Source: Nitrospiraceae bacterium (GTDB taxonomy: Bacteria; Nitrospirota; Nitrospiria; Nitrospirales; Nitrospiraceae). From it: a stretch of DNA of 41,804 nt. The notes beneath the pieces are model-generated. The model saw only the letters and a list, made by a program, of their open reading frames with translations. It did no database searches and was not told the DNA's origin. Position 1 is the first letter of the stretch; every line of letters begins with the position of its first letter. Positions 1 to 8,518 of this stretch are shown here, in pieces. The stretch lies in NCBI GenBank assembly GCA_013140715.1, contig JABFSG010000078.1, forward strand, positions 1 through 41,804. Direction: 5' to 3'. The position numbers and the translations under genes are program-made.

Positions 1-105
1 GGGTAGGAGTTAGGGGTAGAGGGGTAATTGCGTAGAAATTCACTCAAAACTGGGCGAATCGGAGCACTCATGGCAGGATGCTCAATCTGGGGTTGTAAAT
101 TTCAC

Positions 106-184
106 GTTGCGAGTTTCGAGTTGCGAGTGTCGAGTTTTCGAGACGATGTGCAGCATGAAACTCGAAACCAGAAACTCGAAACTG
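106..184. repeat. Degenerate 7-bp tandem repeat array
   Basis: The stretch reads as phased heptamers of the type GTTTCGA/GTTGCGA, then the complementary type GAAACTC/GAAACCA after a short spacer. The two halves can pair as an imperfect hairpin. The first 30 bases of the window (GGGTAGG-like units) show the same 7-bp rhythm. No gene is seen in bases 1-256. Confidence 0.7.
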
Positions 185-256
185 CCATGGCCGGCATCAC
201 ATCGCAGATATTCCATTCATCGTATGCACACACCTCATAATAAAAGGAGCGTCACC

Positions 257-526
257 ATGAAGCAGCAACGCAACTCCTGTTTCTCTTCCAGAGTAGCCTG
301 TATGGCGCTGGCCCTCTGTGGGCTCGGCGGATTCCTGGGTTTGGGATCGACAGGCGCGGCCCTGGCCAGTGCGCCAACCCTGTCTCAATCTATCGAAGCG
401 GATTACACAACCAGCGTCAACCGCGGAACCACTGAACGGAAATGTCCACGCAGCGCCGATGGCTGCGAGAAGCCACAATCTTGCAAGCCCGGCATCCTCG
501 TCTGCCGCGTGGCAAGTGGTGAGTAG
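257..526 (+). CDS. Short exported protein, truncated paralogue of the next gene
   Basis: This is an 89-residue ORF. I chose the ATG at 257 because AAAGGAG lies just upstream and because the start context and first ten residues (MKQQRNSC...) nearly match those of the gene at 700. Residues 1-38 form a typical Sec signal peptide: basic start, hydrophobic core around residues 14-35, ALAS-type cleavage site. The remainder is short, has four Cys in a KCPRSADGCEKPQSC-like cluster, and resembles no family I recognise. The ORF ends where 7-bp repeat DNA begins. It is most simply read as a decayed or truncated duplicate of the 5' end of the 700-3198 gene, although a genuine small exported Cys-rich protein is possible. 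Confidence 0.5.
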   Translation: MKQQRNSCFSSRVACMALALCGLGGFLGLGSTGAALASAPTLSQSIEADYTTSVNRGTTERKCPRSADGCEKPQSCKPGILVCRVASGE

Positions 527-619
527 GAAGTGGAGGATAGCGAGTAGTAAGTAGGTAGTGGTAAGCGGGCGGAGCGATTGCAGATGAAAAGAGAACTCGC
601 AACCGGAAACTCGAAACGT
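515..619. repeat. Degenerate 7-bp repeat array
   Basis: The stretch contains AGTGGTG/AGTAGGA/AGTGGAG-type heptamers to about 571, then GAACTCG/AAACTCG-type heptamers at about 591-619. It separates the truncated gene from its full-length paralogue and overlaps the last codons of the former. Confidence 0.6.
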
Positions 620-699
620 TCATCGAGCGCATCGATTCGGAGAGAGTCATTGTCAGAGTCACGTGTCAGCTTTCACATTCATTATAAAGGAGCGGCATC

Positions 700-3198
700 A
701 TGAAGCAGCAACGCAATTCCTGTCTCTCTCCGAAAGTCGCCGGCGTCGCGCTGGCGCTGTTCGGGCTCGGAGGTCTCCTGGGAGCTCCGGGCGAAGCGAA
801 GGCGCAGACCGCGACCTCGGTCATCCTCGATGGTGTGATCGACCGCATCACGGTCGATAATATTGCCGACCACTGGTCAGGCGGCGTCATCGAGGTGGGT
901 GGGCAGAAGGTGATCATTCCGAAAAATCTTCTGATGGATCTGCCTGCCAATCGCCAGACCCTGCAAGAGTTCATGATACAAGCCCCTGGTCTCTGCCCTG
1001 CATTGGGACAGAGCGGCCTCGGAAGGGCAGACAGCCCCTTCTGCAACACCAGCGGCCAGCCTGGCTATGCCCTCATCCATGCCAACCGTACGAGCAATGG
1101 CAACGTCATCGCGGGCGACGTGTTCATCCAGAAGGGGATTGAAGCGATCCAAGGCACGGTGAACTATATCGACTACAACAACGGTTTCTTCAGGATGAAC
1201 GGGATTCTGAACGATCCGTTGACCGGCGTGATGGTCAGGATCAACGATCCTGACAGCCGTCATACGCTCCAGTTCGGCCCCGGTTGTGTGGCAGGCCAGA
1301 GCAACTGCAGCGCCGATCCACGGTTTACACTCGACGGGGACAACTACACCAACGTATTTGTGACCGGATTCCCCCTCTGCATTCCGAGCCGGACGTCGCG
1401 CAGCTTTGTCGATGTGCTGGATCTGAACGGGAATGGGAATGTGGTGGAAACCATCGCGACGGTCGCTGCGGCAGACGGCACTGGCGACCAGCTTTGCCCC
1501 ACGACCAATCGTACGGTCAACGCCGGCAAGCCTGTCGATGACTCTCGGCGCTTCGCTCCCATCATGCTGGGCGACACTGTGATGGCGGAGGGCAACTTCG
1601 AGAGGATCAATGGAGTGAGGTTTCTGTCTTCGCACTCGACCATGGTTGCGGCGGGGCTTACCACGAAGAACCTGCCGGACCAGCCGGACTACCTCTTCCT
1701 GGACGAAGTCTTTATCGACATGCCCGGCTTCCAGAATGAGCGGGTGCGGAGTTTGAACATCGGCTTTGCCACGTTGGCGCCGGAGGATGTCCTATTCTGG
1801 ACCATACATTACGACCCGACGACCAACCAGAAGCATGAACTTCCCTGGAGCTCAATCCTGGGCTGTGATCTTGCGGGCGGAGTAGGTACCTGCGGCGGGC
1901 AAGGCATAGCCGGCCTTACCCAAATCTTCAGGATCCGCCACGACATAGATTTTCTTGCCGGAGCCAAGCCCAGGCTCAATCCCTGCGCCCACCTCATCGC
2001 TGATGTACGGATTCACAAGAACGGCATCATACCGTGCAACAACAATGCGAGCGATACCAACACAGGTGGTATGTTCGGCGTCCTAAGTCCGATTCCGCAT
2101 GAAATCCAGGGACGCACGGGCCATGAGATGAACGATCTGTTTGTCGGTGGGGTAGATGGCGCTGCGCCTGGCCCGAGATTACTCAAGACAATTGATATCA
2201 ACGGCAATGAAGCGACCCATGGTCAATATCTCTTCCCTTTCGGGATGGGCCTTGGGGGGATCGACATACCAAATTTCTTTGAGATTAACCTAGACGGGGT
2301 TGCGAGCCCCATCATGTTCTCCGGTATTCCCTGGAACCTAGACCGGCGGCTGAGCCCTGGCGGCTGTTTCCCTGAGGGAGTCTGCGGGAACACGCCACAA
2401 CCACTTGACCCCTTCCCATTTGAGATTTTGGACCCGCGCACACAAGCGGCTATACCGCTCGGTGCATTTACCGATCCAGTCTACACGCAGACATCTCTCC
2501 CAAGGATAGCGGACCGTATCCTCTCTTATGTGGATGCGACCGGCAAAGCCAACGGCAATACGACGCGCCTGGCCTGGCCACCGGTGAATCCTCCTCCGTT
2601 TCCCATCACTCCTGTCGTCGATGTGCCGGCTACGAACTTGCCACCGACGATTACATCCGCTCCGGTTCTGACTGCGAGGGCGACATTCCCCTATTCGTAT
2701 CAGGTCATTGCGACGGACGATGCACCAGGGCTGATCTATACGCTGAGCGGTTCGCCACCGGCCGGAATGGCCATCAGCGCAACCGGGTTGATCACCTGGA
2801 CCCCCTCGCAGGCTCAAGCGCCGGCGCAGGGTGTGACCGTCACGGTGACGGATGCGGGCGGTCTCTACGATAAACAGGCCTTTGTCATCAGCGTGAATGG
2901 AGCCCCGTCCTTTGTGAACGTGCCGGCTCCTGCAACTGCCAAGGTTGGGATACTCTATGCCTATCAACCCTTCGCGACCGATCCGAATCTTCCCAACGAC
3001 ACCCTGATCTTCTCTCTGATTGCAGGGCCGACCGGGTCGATTCCACCGGCGGGCGTGATGAGCATCAACACGACAACCGGTCGGGTCACATGGACACCGA
3101 TTGTCGGTCAGGTGGGTGCCAGGACGTTCAGCATCCGGGTGACCGATGCGCTCGGTGCGAGCGCGACCAGGACCTTCAACGTGACGGTAGCGCCGTAG
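700..3198 (+). CDS. Large secreted protein with two C-terminal Ig/cadherin-like (He_PIG) repeats
   Basis: The 832-residue product starts at an ATG preceded by AAAGGAG. Residues 1-36 are a Sec signal peptide ending in an AKAQ-type site. The main body (about 37-640) has no family I can name with certainty. Its opening (GVIDRIT...WSGGVIEVGGQ) resembles the beta-rich DUF5666 type seen in the lipoprotein at 8519, and it contains scattered Cys pairs. Residues of about 646-735 and 736-832 are two putative Ig/cadherin-like repeats with the typical PYSYQV, GMAIS..TGLITWTP and TVTVTD landmarks. The same repeats end the multicopper oxidase downstream. The protein is probably a cell-surface or extracellular structural partner of that oxidase; this role is inferred from position and shared domains only. 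A perfect hairpin and then a strong terminator follow the stop. Confidence 0.85.
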   Translation: MKQQRNSCLSPKVAGVALALFGLGGLLGAPGEAKAQTATSVILDGVIDRITVDNIADHWSGGVIEVGGQKVIIPKNLLMDLPANRQTLQEFMIQAPGLCPALGQSGLGRADSPFCNTSGQPGYALIHANRTSNGNVIAGDVFIQKGIEAIQGTVNYIDYNNGFFRMNGILNDPLTGVMVRINDPDSRHTLQFGPGCVAGQSNCSADPRFTLDGDNYTNVFVTGFPLCIPSRTSRSFVDVLDLNGNGNVVETIATVAAADGTGDQLCPTTNRTVNAGKPVDDSRRFAPIMLGDTVMAEGNFERINGVRFLSSHSTMVAAGLTTKNLPDQPDYLFLDEVFIDMPGFQNERVRSLNIGFATLAPEDVLFWTIHYDPTTNQKHELPWSSILGCDLAGGVGTCGGQGIAGLTQIFRIRHDIDFLAGAKPRLNPCAHLIADVRIHKNGIIPCNNNASDTNTGGMFGVLSPIPHEIQGRTGHEMNDLFVGGVDGAAPGPRLLKTIDINGNEATHGQYLFPFGMGLGGIDIPNFFEINLDGVASPIMFSGIPWNLDRRLSPGGCFPEGVCGNTPQPLDPFPFEILDPRTQAAIPLGAFTDPVYTQTSLPRIADRILSYVDATGKANGNTTRLAWPPVNPPPFPITPVVDVPATNLPPTITSAPVLTARATFPYSYQVIATDDAPGLIYTLSGSPPAGMAISATGLITWTPSQAQAPAQGVTVTVTDAGGLYDKQAFVISVNGAPSFVNVPAPATAKVGILYAYQPFATDPNLPNDTLIFSLIAGPTGSIPPAGVMSINTTTGRVTWTPIVGQVGARTFSIRVTDALGASATRTFNVTVAP

Positions 3199-3204
3199 GG
3201 CTTA

Positions 3205-3240
3205 GGGACAGGCTCCGCTGCAGACAGCGGAGCCTGTCCC
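3205..3240. repeat. REP-like palindrome (GGGACAGGC family)
   Basis: A perfect 16-bp stem (GGGACAGGCTCCGCTG and its complement) encloses a CAGA loop, six bases after a stop codon. It belongs to a family with at least six more copies in the window. Confidence 0.85.
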
Positions 3241-3266
3241 AGTTTGAGAAGCGAAACAGAAGTAGA

Positions 3267-3298
3267 GCGGGGCCACGGAAACGTGGCCCCGCTTTTTT
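3267..3298 (+). terminator. Rho-independent terminator
   Basis: An 11-bp perfect stem (GCGGGGCCACG), a GAAA tetraloop and a T6 tract lie 69 bases downstream of the stop at 3198. It should end the transcript of the large secreted protein and separate it from the oxidase gene. Confidence 0.93.
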
Positions 3299-3315
3299 AT
3301 GGGGGATTGTGAGAA

Positions 3316-3352
3316 GGGGACAGGCTCTGCCGTCTGCGGTGGTGCCTGTCCC
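3316..3352. repeat. REP-like palindrome (GGGACAGGC family)
   Basis: An imperfect palindrome GGGGACAGGCTCTGCC...GGTGCCTGTCCC. It is the second copy within 110 bases, arranged in the same orientation as the copies at 8460 and 10611. Confidence 0.75.
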
Positions 3353-3673
3353 GGTTTGACGGCTGCGCTTCAGTGCCGTGAAACGTGAAGCGTATTTCGA
3401 AGGGAAGTTTCGAGTTTCGAGGGAACGGTTGAGGCAGTTAGGCTGAAGACTGAAGGCCGAACGCAAGGCAGAGAGTAAACAGTTTATTCCTGCTCTATCC
3501 CTTTATCTCTCTACCCCTCTACCCCTTTGATCCTCTCCCATGAGCCTTCAGTCTGATCCCCCTTCAGCCTATCCACCTGAGCGGTTACATTCTGAAATCT
3601 AAAATTTTCGGCTAGAAACCTGCCACCGGAAGTCGCTCGCAAGCAGATCTGTATTGCTTGCAGCCGTTGTCAA

Positions 3674-3691
3674 CCCCCAGTTGGTAGGGGG
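3674..3691. promoter_or_regulatory. Putative operator, CCCCC-N8-GGGGG
   Basis: CCCCC and GGGGG runs are separated by exactly 8 bases, about 355 bases upstream of the oxidase start. The same arrangement recurs twice upstream of the secretion operon (13457-13473 and 13506-13521). A looser dyad lies 30 bases further on at 3722-3746. The binding protein is unknown; a dimeric response regulator is a guess. Confidence 0.4.
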
Positions 3692-3910
3692 AATCCATAC
3701 TAGTGTGGAATAGGTATCGATCACCCCTCTGTTTTAAGTTGGGGCGTCGGTATTTAGGGAATGTTTAAAAAAGATTTAGGTATCCTTTAGTATTTATTTG
3801 AGCGATATTTGATCGGATGGCCGGCCGGAGTCAGCCTGGTTTCTCCGGTTTGTTTGGTTCTCGGAGCGAAAGCAACTACATAGACAAGATACAGGACATT
3901 CACGAGATTA

Positions 3911-3948
3911 GGCCGGATAGACCGAGAGAGGCCGGATAGACCGAGAGA
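3911..3948. repeat. 19-bp perfect tandem duplication
   Basis: The unit GGCCGGATAGACCGAGAGA occurs twice head to tail, followed by the first bases of a third copy, in the leader of the oxidase gene. Confidence 0.85.
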
Positions 3949-4045
3949 GGCAGGGAGTAACAGGTTCCATTTCTAAACCTCATGGCGATGACCTTCTGTG
4001 GCCGGATGGGTAGATATCGTCTGAATAGATGGGAGGAGGGTTTTT

Positions 4046-7000
4046 ATGTCTGCGTATTTACCGCCCGATGCATCGAAGAGACGTGTGCGTGAAGCTCAGA
4101 ATGCGAGGGACAATCGCGCGGAGATCGTCAAGGCCCTCTCCCAGGGCCAGATTACCAGGCGCGATCTGAACAAGTGGGGCCTCTTTACCGCCGCAGGGCT
4201 GCTGATCTGTAAGAACGGCTTGAGCCCCTTTGCCAATAGTGCCTTTGCTCAGGGTGCAACAGGTGTCCCGGCGACACCGCTGAATGGCGCGGTGCCCTTT
4301 ACGCAGTCCTTTAAGCGCCTCGACTATGTGCCGCCGACTCCCCTGACGAAGCTTGTGCAGCCGAACGGCGAGTGGGACGCCATCTGGCCGGCCGGCGTCA
4401 CGCCGGAGGCTCAACCGGCGGCGAAACGGCTTTCCTACCACACGGACTTCAGCGCGCACCAGGCTGGCAATACGGCGGCGAATCCCTTTATCAATCCCAT
4501 CACCAAGCGGGGGCCGATGGAAGGCCGTCCGCCGGGCGAATGGTTCGGCCATCAACGCTGGAAAGAGTTTTTCCCACAAGTGGGCTATGTCCTCGCGATG
4601 GGGGAATGCGCAACTGGGACCAAGTTTCACCCTGCCTGGCCGGATCAGGCCGCGAACAAGGTCTGGCCCATGTATCATTTCGAGGGATGGGGGCAGAAGG
4701 GGCATGCGCCGATTCCCCTCTTGAAGGGGCGCTATGGGGAACCGATGGTCATGCGGTTCTTTAACAACGTGCCGGCGGATCGGACCAAGAACGGTGGGTT
4801 CGGGCGGAATGAGTTTTCCACCCATTTCCACAATGCCCACAACGGGGCGGAGAGCGACGGCGCCTCCAACGCCTATCACTTCCCAGGGACCTTCTACGAT
4901 TACCATTGGGGGACCTGTCTGGCGCGGCACGACATGACCAATCGAGACGCCACTGAAAAACGCGCCTCTGGGCCGGATGGCCATGGTGGCTTGGTCCAGG
5001 TGCCGGGCGATTGGCGCGAGCTGCAGGGGACCCTCTGGTTCCACGACCACCGGTTCTTCTTCACCTCGGAGAATGTCTACAAGGGCAGCGCCGCGATGAT
5101 GAACTATTACAGTGGACCGGACCGAGGCAACGAAGTCATCGACGACGGGGTGAACCACCGGCTCCCCAGCGGCTTTCTTCTGGATTGGGGGAACATCGAC
5201 TTCGACCTGAATATCTTTATCTCAGACGCGGCGACCGACCTGGATGGACAGTATTTCTTCGACATCTTCACGACCGATGGGTTCGTGGGAGATCGTCTGC
5301 TCGTGAACCATGCGTGGAAACCCTACATGGAGATCCTGCCGAGGAAGTATCGCATGAGGCTCATCGATGGATCGATGTCACGGTTCATTCAATTGTGCTT
5401 GGCAGACCAGAACGGGAACGCTGTGCCGTTCCAATTCATCGGCAACGACGGCAACTTCGTCGTCAATCCGATCACGCTGACCCAACTGGACCAGCAGGGC
5501 ACGGCGGAACGGTACGACATCGTCGTGGATTTCTCACGATTCCGGCCAGGCGACAAGGTGCATTTGGTGAATCTGTTGCAACAGACCGACGGGAGAAAGC
5601 CGGATGGAGCCCTGTCTTTGGCGAGGGCGCTGGCGCAGGATTCACCGGACACGGCTGTCGGGGCGATCATGGAATTCCGGATCGTATCCGAGGTGGAGAG
5701 TGTGGACGTGCCGGGCCACATCCATCGCGCCAGCGACCAAGACCAGAGCCGTGTGCCGCAGATTTTAACCGACCAGATTCCCATCGTGGCGCCGGTGCGC
5801 GAACGGCATGTCGACTTCGGACGATCAGGCTCGGGAGATTCGCGGGATCTCATCACAGGTCAGTGCATTCCCGAGTGCCAGGAGCCGGAGGTGGCCCCCT
5901 CCTTCCCCTGGACCATCAAGGTCAACGGGGAGACGGCGCATAGCGCGAACGGAAATCGCATCTCGCTCTTGATCCCGAAACCGGGCGAGGTCGAACATTG
6001 GACCTATCAGAACGGAGGAGGAGGCTGGGACCATCCGATCCATCTCCACTTTGAAGAGGGCGTGACGATGGAACGCAACACGCCCATCATTGCTCAAGAG
6101 AATCTGGTGCGCAAGGACGTATGGCGGCTGCATCCCAGCGGCTCGGTGAAGTTCCAGGTGCGCTTCGGTGAATATGGCGGGGCCTATGTGAACCATTGCC
6201 ACAACACGGTGCACGAAGACTTTGCCATGTTGCTGCGCTATCAGATCCTGACGGATAAGGACAACCCAAACTCCTCGAACGTCCACGTGGACATTATTCC
6301 GACACCGCTGCCGACACCGGACGGTTGTACCTATATGACGCCGGATGTGCTGGCGGAGGGCAATCCATTGGGGAACCAGGTGACGGTCTCTGCCGCGCCG
6401 GTCATCAATTCAACGCCGATTCTGGCTGCGACGGTGAACGAAGCCTACAGTTACCAGGTACAGGCTTCGGACGCCAATGGCGATGTCTTGGCCTACAGTC
6501 TGGACTTTGCGCCGGTGGGGATGGCCATCAACGCTGCCACAGGGCAGGTCTCTTGGACGCCGACAGCGGCACAGATGGGACCCAACCAGGTGACGGTGCG
6601 GGCGGCGGATCCGAAATCTCTGTTCGCGACTCAGTCCTTCACGGTCGTGGTGGCGCAGATTGCGGTCACGCCGGTCATCACTTCGACGCCGATCCTGACG
6701 GGGAAGGTGGGCACAGCATACCGTTACGATGTAGATGCGACGGACGCCAACGGCGACACGTTGGTCTATAGCTTGGTGGCGCCGATCCCGGCCGGCATGT
6801 CGATCAACCAGTCCACTGGTTTGATCGCTTGGACACCCACAGCCAACGGGTCCTTCTCTGTGACGGTCCGAGCGACGGATCCAAGCGGTCTGTTTGCCAG
6901 CCAGTCGTTCAACGTGTCTGTGACGGCCAATGCTGCGCCGGTCATCGACTCGCGGCCGTCTACGACGGGAAAGGTGGGCGTGCCCTACAACTATAGGGTG

Positions 7001-7201
7001 CATGCCACGGATCCCAACGGGGATGCGATTACCTACCGTGGCAGTGGGCTCGGCAATCCCAATAACTTCTCGGTCAACGCGACAACCGGCGTCGTCAGTT
7101 GGACACCGACGCAGGCAGGAAGCATCCGAATCAGGGTCCGGGCAAGCGATACCGCCGGTCTGACGGCGGAGCAGGCCTTCTATGTGAAGGTATCGGCGTA
7201 G
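4046..7201 (+). CDS. Tat-exported multicopper oxidase with three C-terminal Ig/cadherin-like repeats
   Basis: The 1051-residue product starts at an ATG six bases after GGGAGGAGG. The N-terminus has a twin-arginine signal (ITRRDLNKWG near residues 36-45, hydrophobic stretch, AFAQ site near 69). All four copper motifs are present: HFHNAH (His260, 262), WFHDH (His333, 335), HPIHLH (His663, 666, 668) and HCHNTVHEDFAM (His717, Cys718, His719, His723, Met728). This gives a complete trinuclear centre and a type 1 site with Met as the likely axial ligand. Residues from about 786, 877 and 966 begin three He_PIG-type repeats, an unusual addition for this family. Laccase-like oxidation of metals or phenols with O2 reduction is expected, and the substrate cannot be read from sequence. 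Neighbouring SCO1 genes fit copper loading. Confidence 0.92.
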   Translation: MSAYLPPDASKRRVREAQNARDNRAEIVKALSQGQITRRDLNKWGLFTAAGLLICKNGLSPFANSAFAQGATGVPATPLNGAVPFTQSFKRLDYVPPTPLTKLVQPNGEWDAIWPAGVTPEAQPAAKRLSYHTDFSAHQAGNTAANPFINPITKRGPMEGRPPGEWFGHQRWKEFFPQVGYVLAMGECATGTKFHPAWPDQAANKVWPMYHFEGWGQKGHAPIPLLKGRYGEPMVMRFFNNVPADRTKNGGFGRNEFSTHFHNAHNGAESDGASNAYHFPGTFYDYHWGTCLARHDMTNRDATEKRASGPDGHGGLVQVPGDWRELQGTLWFHDHRFFFTSENVYKGSAAMMNYYSGPDRGNEVIDDGVNHRLPSGFLLDWGNIDFDLNIFISDAATDLDGQYFFDIFTTDGFVGDRLLVNHAWKPYMEILPRKYRMRLIDGSMSRFIQLCLADQNGNAVPFQFIGNDGNFVVNPITLTQLDQQGTAERYDIVVDFSRFRPGDKVHLVNLLQQTDGRKPDGALSLARALAQDSPDTAVGAIMEFRIVSEVESVDVPGHIHRASDQDQSRVPQILTDQIPIVAPVRERHVDFGRSGSGDSRDLITGQCIPECQEPEVAPSFPWTIKVNGETAHSANGNRISLLIPKPGEVEHWTYQNGGGGWDHPIHLHFEEGVTMERNTPIIAQENLVRKDVWRLHPSGSVKFQVRFGEYGGAYVNHCHNTVHEDFAMLLRYQILTDKDNPNSSNVHVDIIPTPLPTPDGCTYMTPDVLAEGNPLGNQVTVSAAPVINSTPILAATVNEAYSYQVQASDANGDVLAYSLDFAPVGMAINAATGQVSWTPTAAQMGPNQVTVRAADPKSLFATQSFTVVVAQIAVTPVITSTPILTGKVGTAYRYDVDATDANGDTLVYSLVAPIPAGMSINQSTGLIAWTPTANGSFSVTVRATDPSGLFASQSFNVSVTANAAPVIDSRPSTTGKVGVPYNYRVHATDPNGDAITYRGSGLGNPNNFSVNATTGVVSWTPTQAGSIRIRVRASDTAGLTAEQAFYVKVSA

Positions 7202-7224
7202 GAGTAGTAAGTGGCAAATAGTGA

Positions 7225-7261
7225 GGGGACAGGCTCCTGCCTCTGGCAGGTGCCTGTCCCC
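7225..7261. repeat. REP-like palindrome (GGGACAGGC family)
   Basis: GGGGACAGGCTCCTGCC pairs with GGCAGGTGCCTGTCCCC. It is the first of a pair just after the oxidase stop codon. Confidence 0.8.
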
Positions 7262-7278
7262 GTCTGAGGAGAAGGACT

Positions 7279-7313
7279 GGGACAGGCACCGCCGAAACGG
7301 CGGAGCCTGTCCC
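7279..7313. repeat. REP-like palindrome (GGGACAGGC family)
   Basis: GGGACAGGCACCGCCG and CGGCGGAGCCTGTCCC flank an AAA loop. It lies in opposite orientation to the copy at 7225, so the two form a closely spaced inverted pair. Confidence 0.85.
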
Positions 7314-7336
7314 TTGCACAACTAGAGACTCGAAAC

Positions 7337-8407
7337 ATGAAACTCGAAACTCCCCAGCGCCTCACGCCTCACGTCTCACGCTTCACATCTGAGGTTTCGC
7401 GTTTCACGCTTCACGTTTCACGTTTCACGTCTGAGGCTCCACGCCTCACGCTCTGCGCGCTGCTTCTGTGGGTTTTCTGCGCAGCGCTCGCCGCCACTTC
7501 CGCGTCCGCCGGGACCTGGGATGGTTCTTATTTTCCGAACGTGCCGCTGGTGACTCAGGACGGGCAGACAGTCAAGCTCTACGACGACTTGATCAAGGAC
7601 AAGATCGTCCTGATCAACTTTATCTATGCCGGCTGCAAAGAAGTCTGTCCCCTCGTGACGGCCCGTATGGCGCAGGTGCAACAGGCTTTGGGCGACCATG
7701 TCGGGCGCGACATTTTCCTCTACTCGATTTCGCTCGATCCTGTGCACGACACGCCGGACGTGCTGAAGCAACATGCCAAGGCCTTTCACGCTGGACCTGG
7801 CTGGTTGTTTTTGACCGGCAAGCCGGAAGACATCGCGATCGTTCGTCACAAGCTCGGAGATCGGGGCAAGGGCCTGTCGGACCATAGCAACGGCGCGATG
7901 GCGGGAAACGGCGCGACCGGCGACTGGGAACGTACCTCTTTGTTCGAGGATACGGGGAAGCTCGCTTTGGTGATGCTCAATATGGATCCGGCCTTCAGGG
8001 CAAAGAAAAACAACATGCCTGGCACGGCCTATGCCGGGATGTCGCCGGTGCCCTACGTGAATCAGCCGGGGCAAGCCCTCTTCATCAAGGCCTGTGCTTC
8101 CTGTCACAGCATCGGACAGGGAGACTTTGTCGGGCCGGACCTCCAGGGTGTGACGGCTCGTCGAGAGCGGCCCTGGCTCCTCAAATTTCTTCAAGCGCCC
8201 AATGTGATGCGCGCGCAGAAAGATCCGACCGCCGTGGCGCTTTCAGCCAAGTTCCCCGGTGTCATGATGCCTAATCTCGGTCTGTCGGAGGCGGATGTGG
8301 GAGATCTTCTGGCCTATCTGGACGTTAGAACGGCACGGTTGGCGGCGCCTCCCCATTCCGAGGCAGAACGACCTGTGACTCGTGAAACGTTAAACGTGAA
8401 ACGTTAA
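7337..8407 (+). CDS. SCO1/SenC copper chaperone fused to a cytochrome c domain
   Basis: The 356-residue product has a hydrophobic export segment at about residues 40-60 and a thioredoxin-like SCO domain (about 63-210). That domain carries the copper-binding GCKEVCP motif (Cys100, Cys104) and a SISLDPVHDTPD segment. A mono-heme cytochrome c domain follows (about 240-335) with CASCH (Cys253, Cys256, His257) and a Met in GVMMPNL as the probable sixth ligand. SCO proteins deliver copper or reduce Cys in oxidase assembly; the fused heme could also pass electrons from the oxidase. The ATG at 7337 has no clear ribosome-binding site. Residues 8-40 are encoded by a 14-unit heptamer array, and the last residues and stop by another. 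No better in-frame start is evident before the export segment, so the true start is uncertain. Confidence 0.88.
   Translation: MKLETPQRLTPHVSRFTSEVSRFTLHVSRFTSEAPRLTLCALLLWVFCAALAATSASAGTWDGSYFPNVPLVTQDGQTVKLYDDLIKDKIVLINFIYAGCKEVCPLVTARMAQVQQALGDHVGRDIFLYSISLDPVHDTPDVLKQHAKAFHAGPGWLFLTGKPEDIAIVRHKLGDRGKGLSDHSNGAMAGNGATGDWERTSLFEDTGKLALVMLNMDPAFRAKKNNMPGTAYAGMSPVPYVNQPGQALFIKACASCHSIGQGDFVGPDLQGVTARRERPWLLKFLQAPNVMRAQKDPTAVALSAKFPGVMMPNLGLSEADVGDLLAYLDVRTARLAAPPHSEAERPVTRETLNVKR
7358..7455. repeat. Fourteen phased 7-bp repeats inside the SCO-cytochrome gene
   Basis: There are exactly 14 consecutive heptamers of the form CG(C/T)(C/T)TCA with variants CATCTGA, GGTTTCG, CGTCTGA and GGCTCCA. Three units make 21 bases, so the translation shows a 7-residue period (VSRFTSE, VSRFTLH, VSRFTSE). 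The array supplies the basic region before the export signal. Confidence 0.9.
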
Positions 8408-8410
8408 ACG
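8375..8410. repeat. Heptamer array at the 3' end of the SCO-cytochrome gene
   Basis: GTGACTC is followed by alternating GTGAAAC and GTTAAAC units. The TAA stop of the gene lies inside the last unit, so the repeat encodes the C-terminal tail. Confidence 0.8.
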
Positions 8411-8459
8411 CGAGAGGCAGAAGGCTAAAGACTGAAGTGTTCGGCGCTTCGAATCCCGA

Positions 8460-8496
8460 GGGGCTGGCTCCGCTGTCTGCGGCGGTGCCTGTCCCC
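8460..8496. repeat. REP-like palindrome (GGGACAGGC family)
   Basis: The copy reads GGGGCTGGCTCCGC...GCGGTGCCTGTCCCC and ends 22 bases before the next start codon. Confidence 0.75.
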
Positions 8497-8518
8497 CTTT
8501 GAGCGAAAGGGTCTTTTC

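Larger units (their letters stand above)
3353..4045. other. Long intergenic region upstream of the multicopper oxidase
   Basis: No convincing gene is seen. It holds a short 7-bp repeat array (about 3379-3424), CT-rich repeats around 3505-3535, two C-run/G-run dyads (3674-3691 and 3722-3746), an AT-rich stretch at about 3750-3815 that is the best place for a promoter, and a 19-bp tandem duplication (3911-3948). It ends in a strong ribosome-binding site, GGGAGGAGG (4031-4039). The length and content suggest a regulated promoter region for the oxidase. Confidence 0.6.

Noticed and set aside
3205-3240. Calling the perfect palindrome a rho-independent terminator
   Set aside because: It has no T-run and belongs to a dispersed repeat family. 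The true terminator with T6 lies just downstream at 3267.
4058-5158. 366-codon minus-strand frame opposite the first oxidase
   Set aside because: It lies wholly within a gene with complete copper motifs and has no ribosome-binding site or recognisable domain.
4046-7201. Naming the oxidase as a manganese oxidase (for example MofA or McoA type)
   Set aside because: The copper motifs show the family only. Nothing in the sequence fixes the substrate, and length and C-terminal repeats differ from the named enzymes I know.
7358-7455. CRISPR array
   Set aside because: The units are 7 bp, contiguous and degenerate with no spacers, and no cas gene is present.
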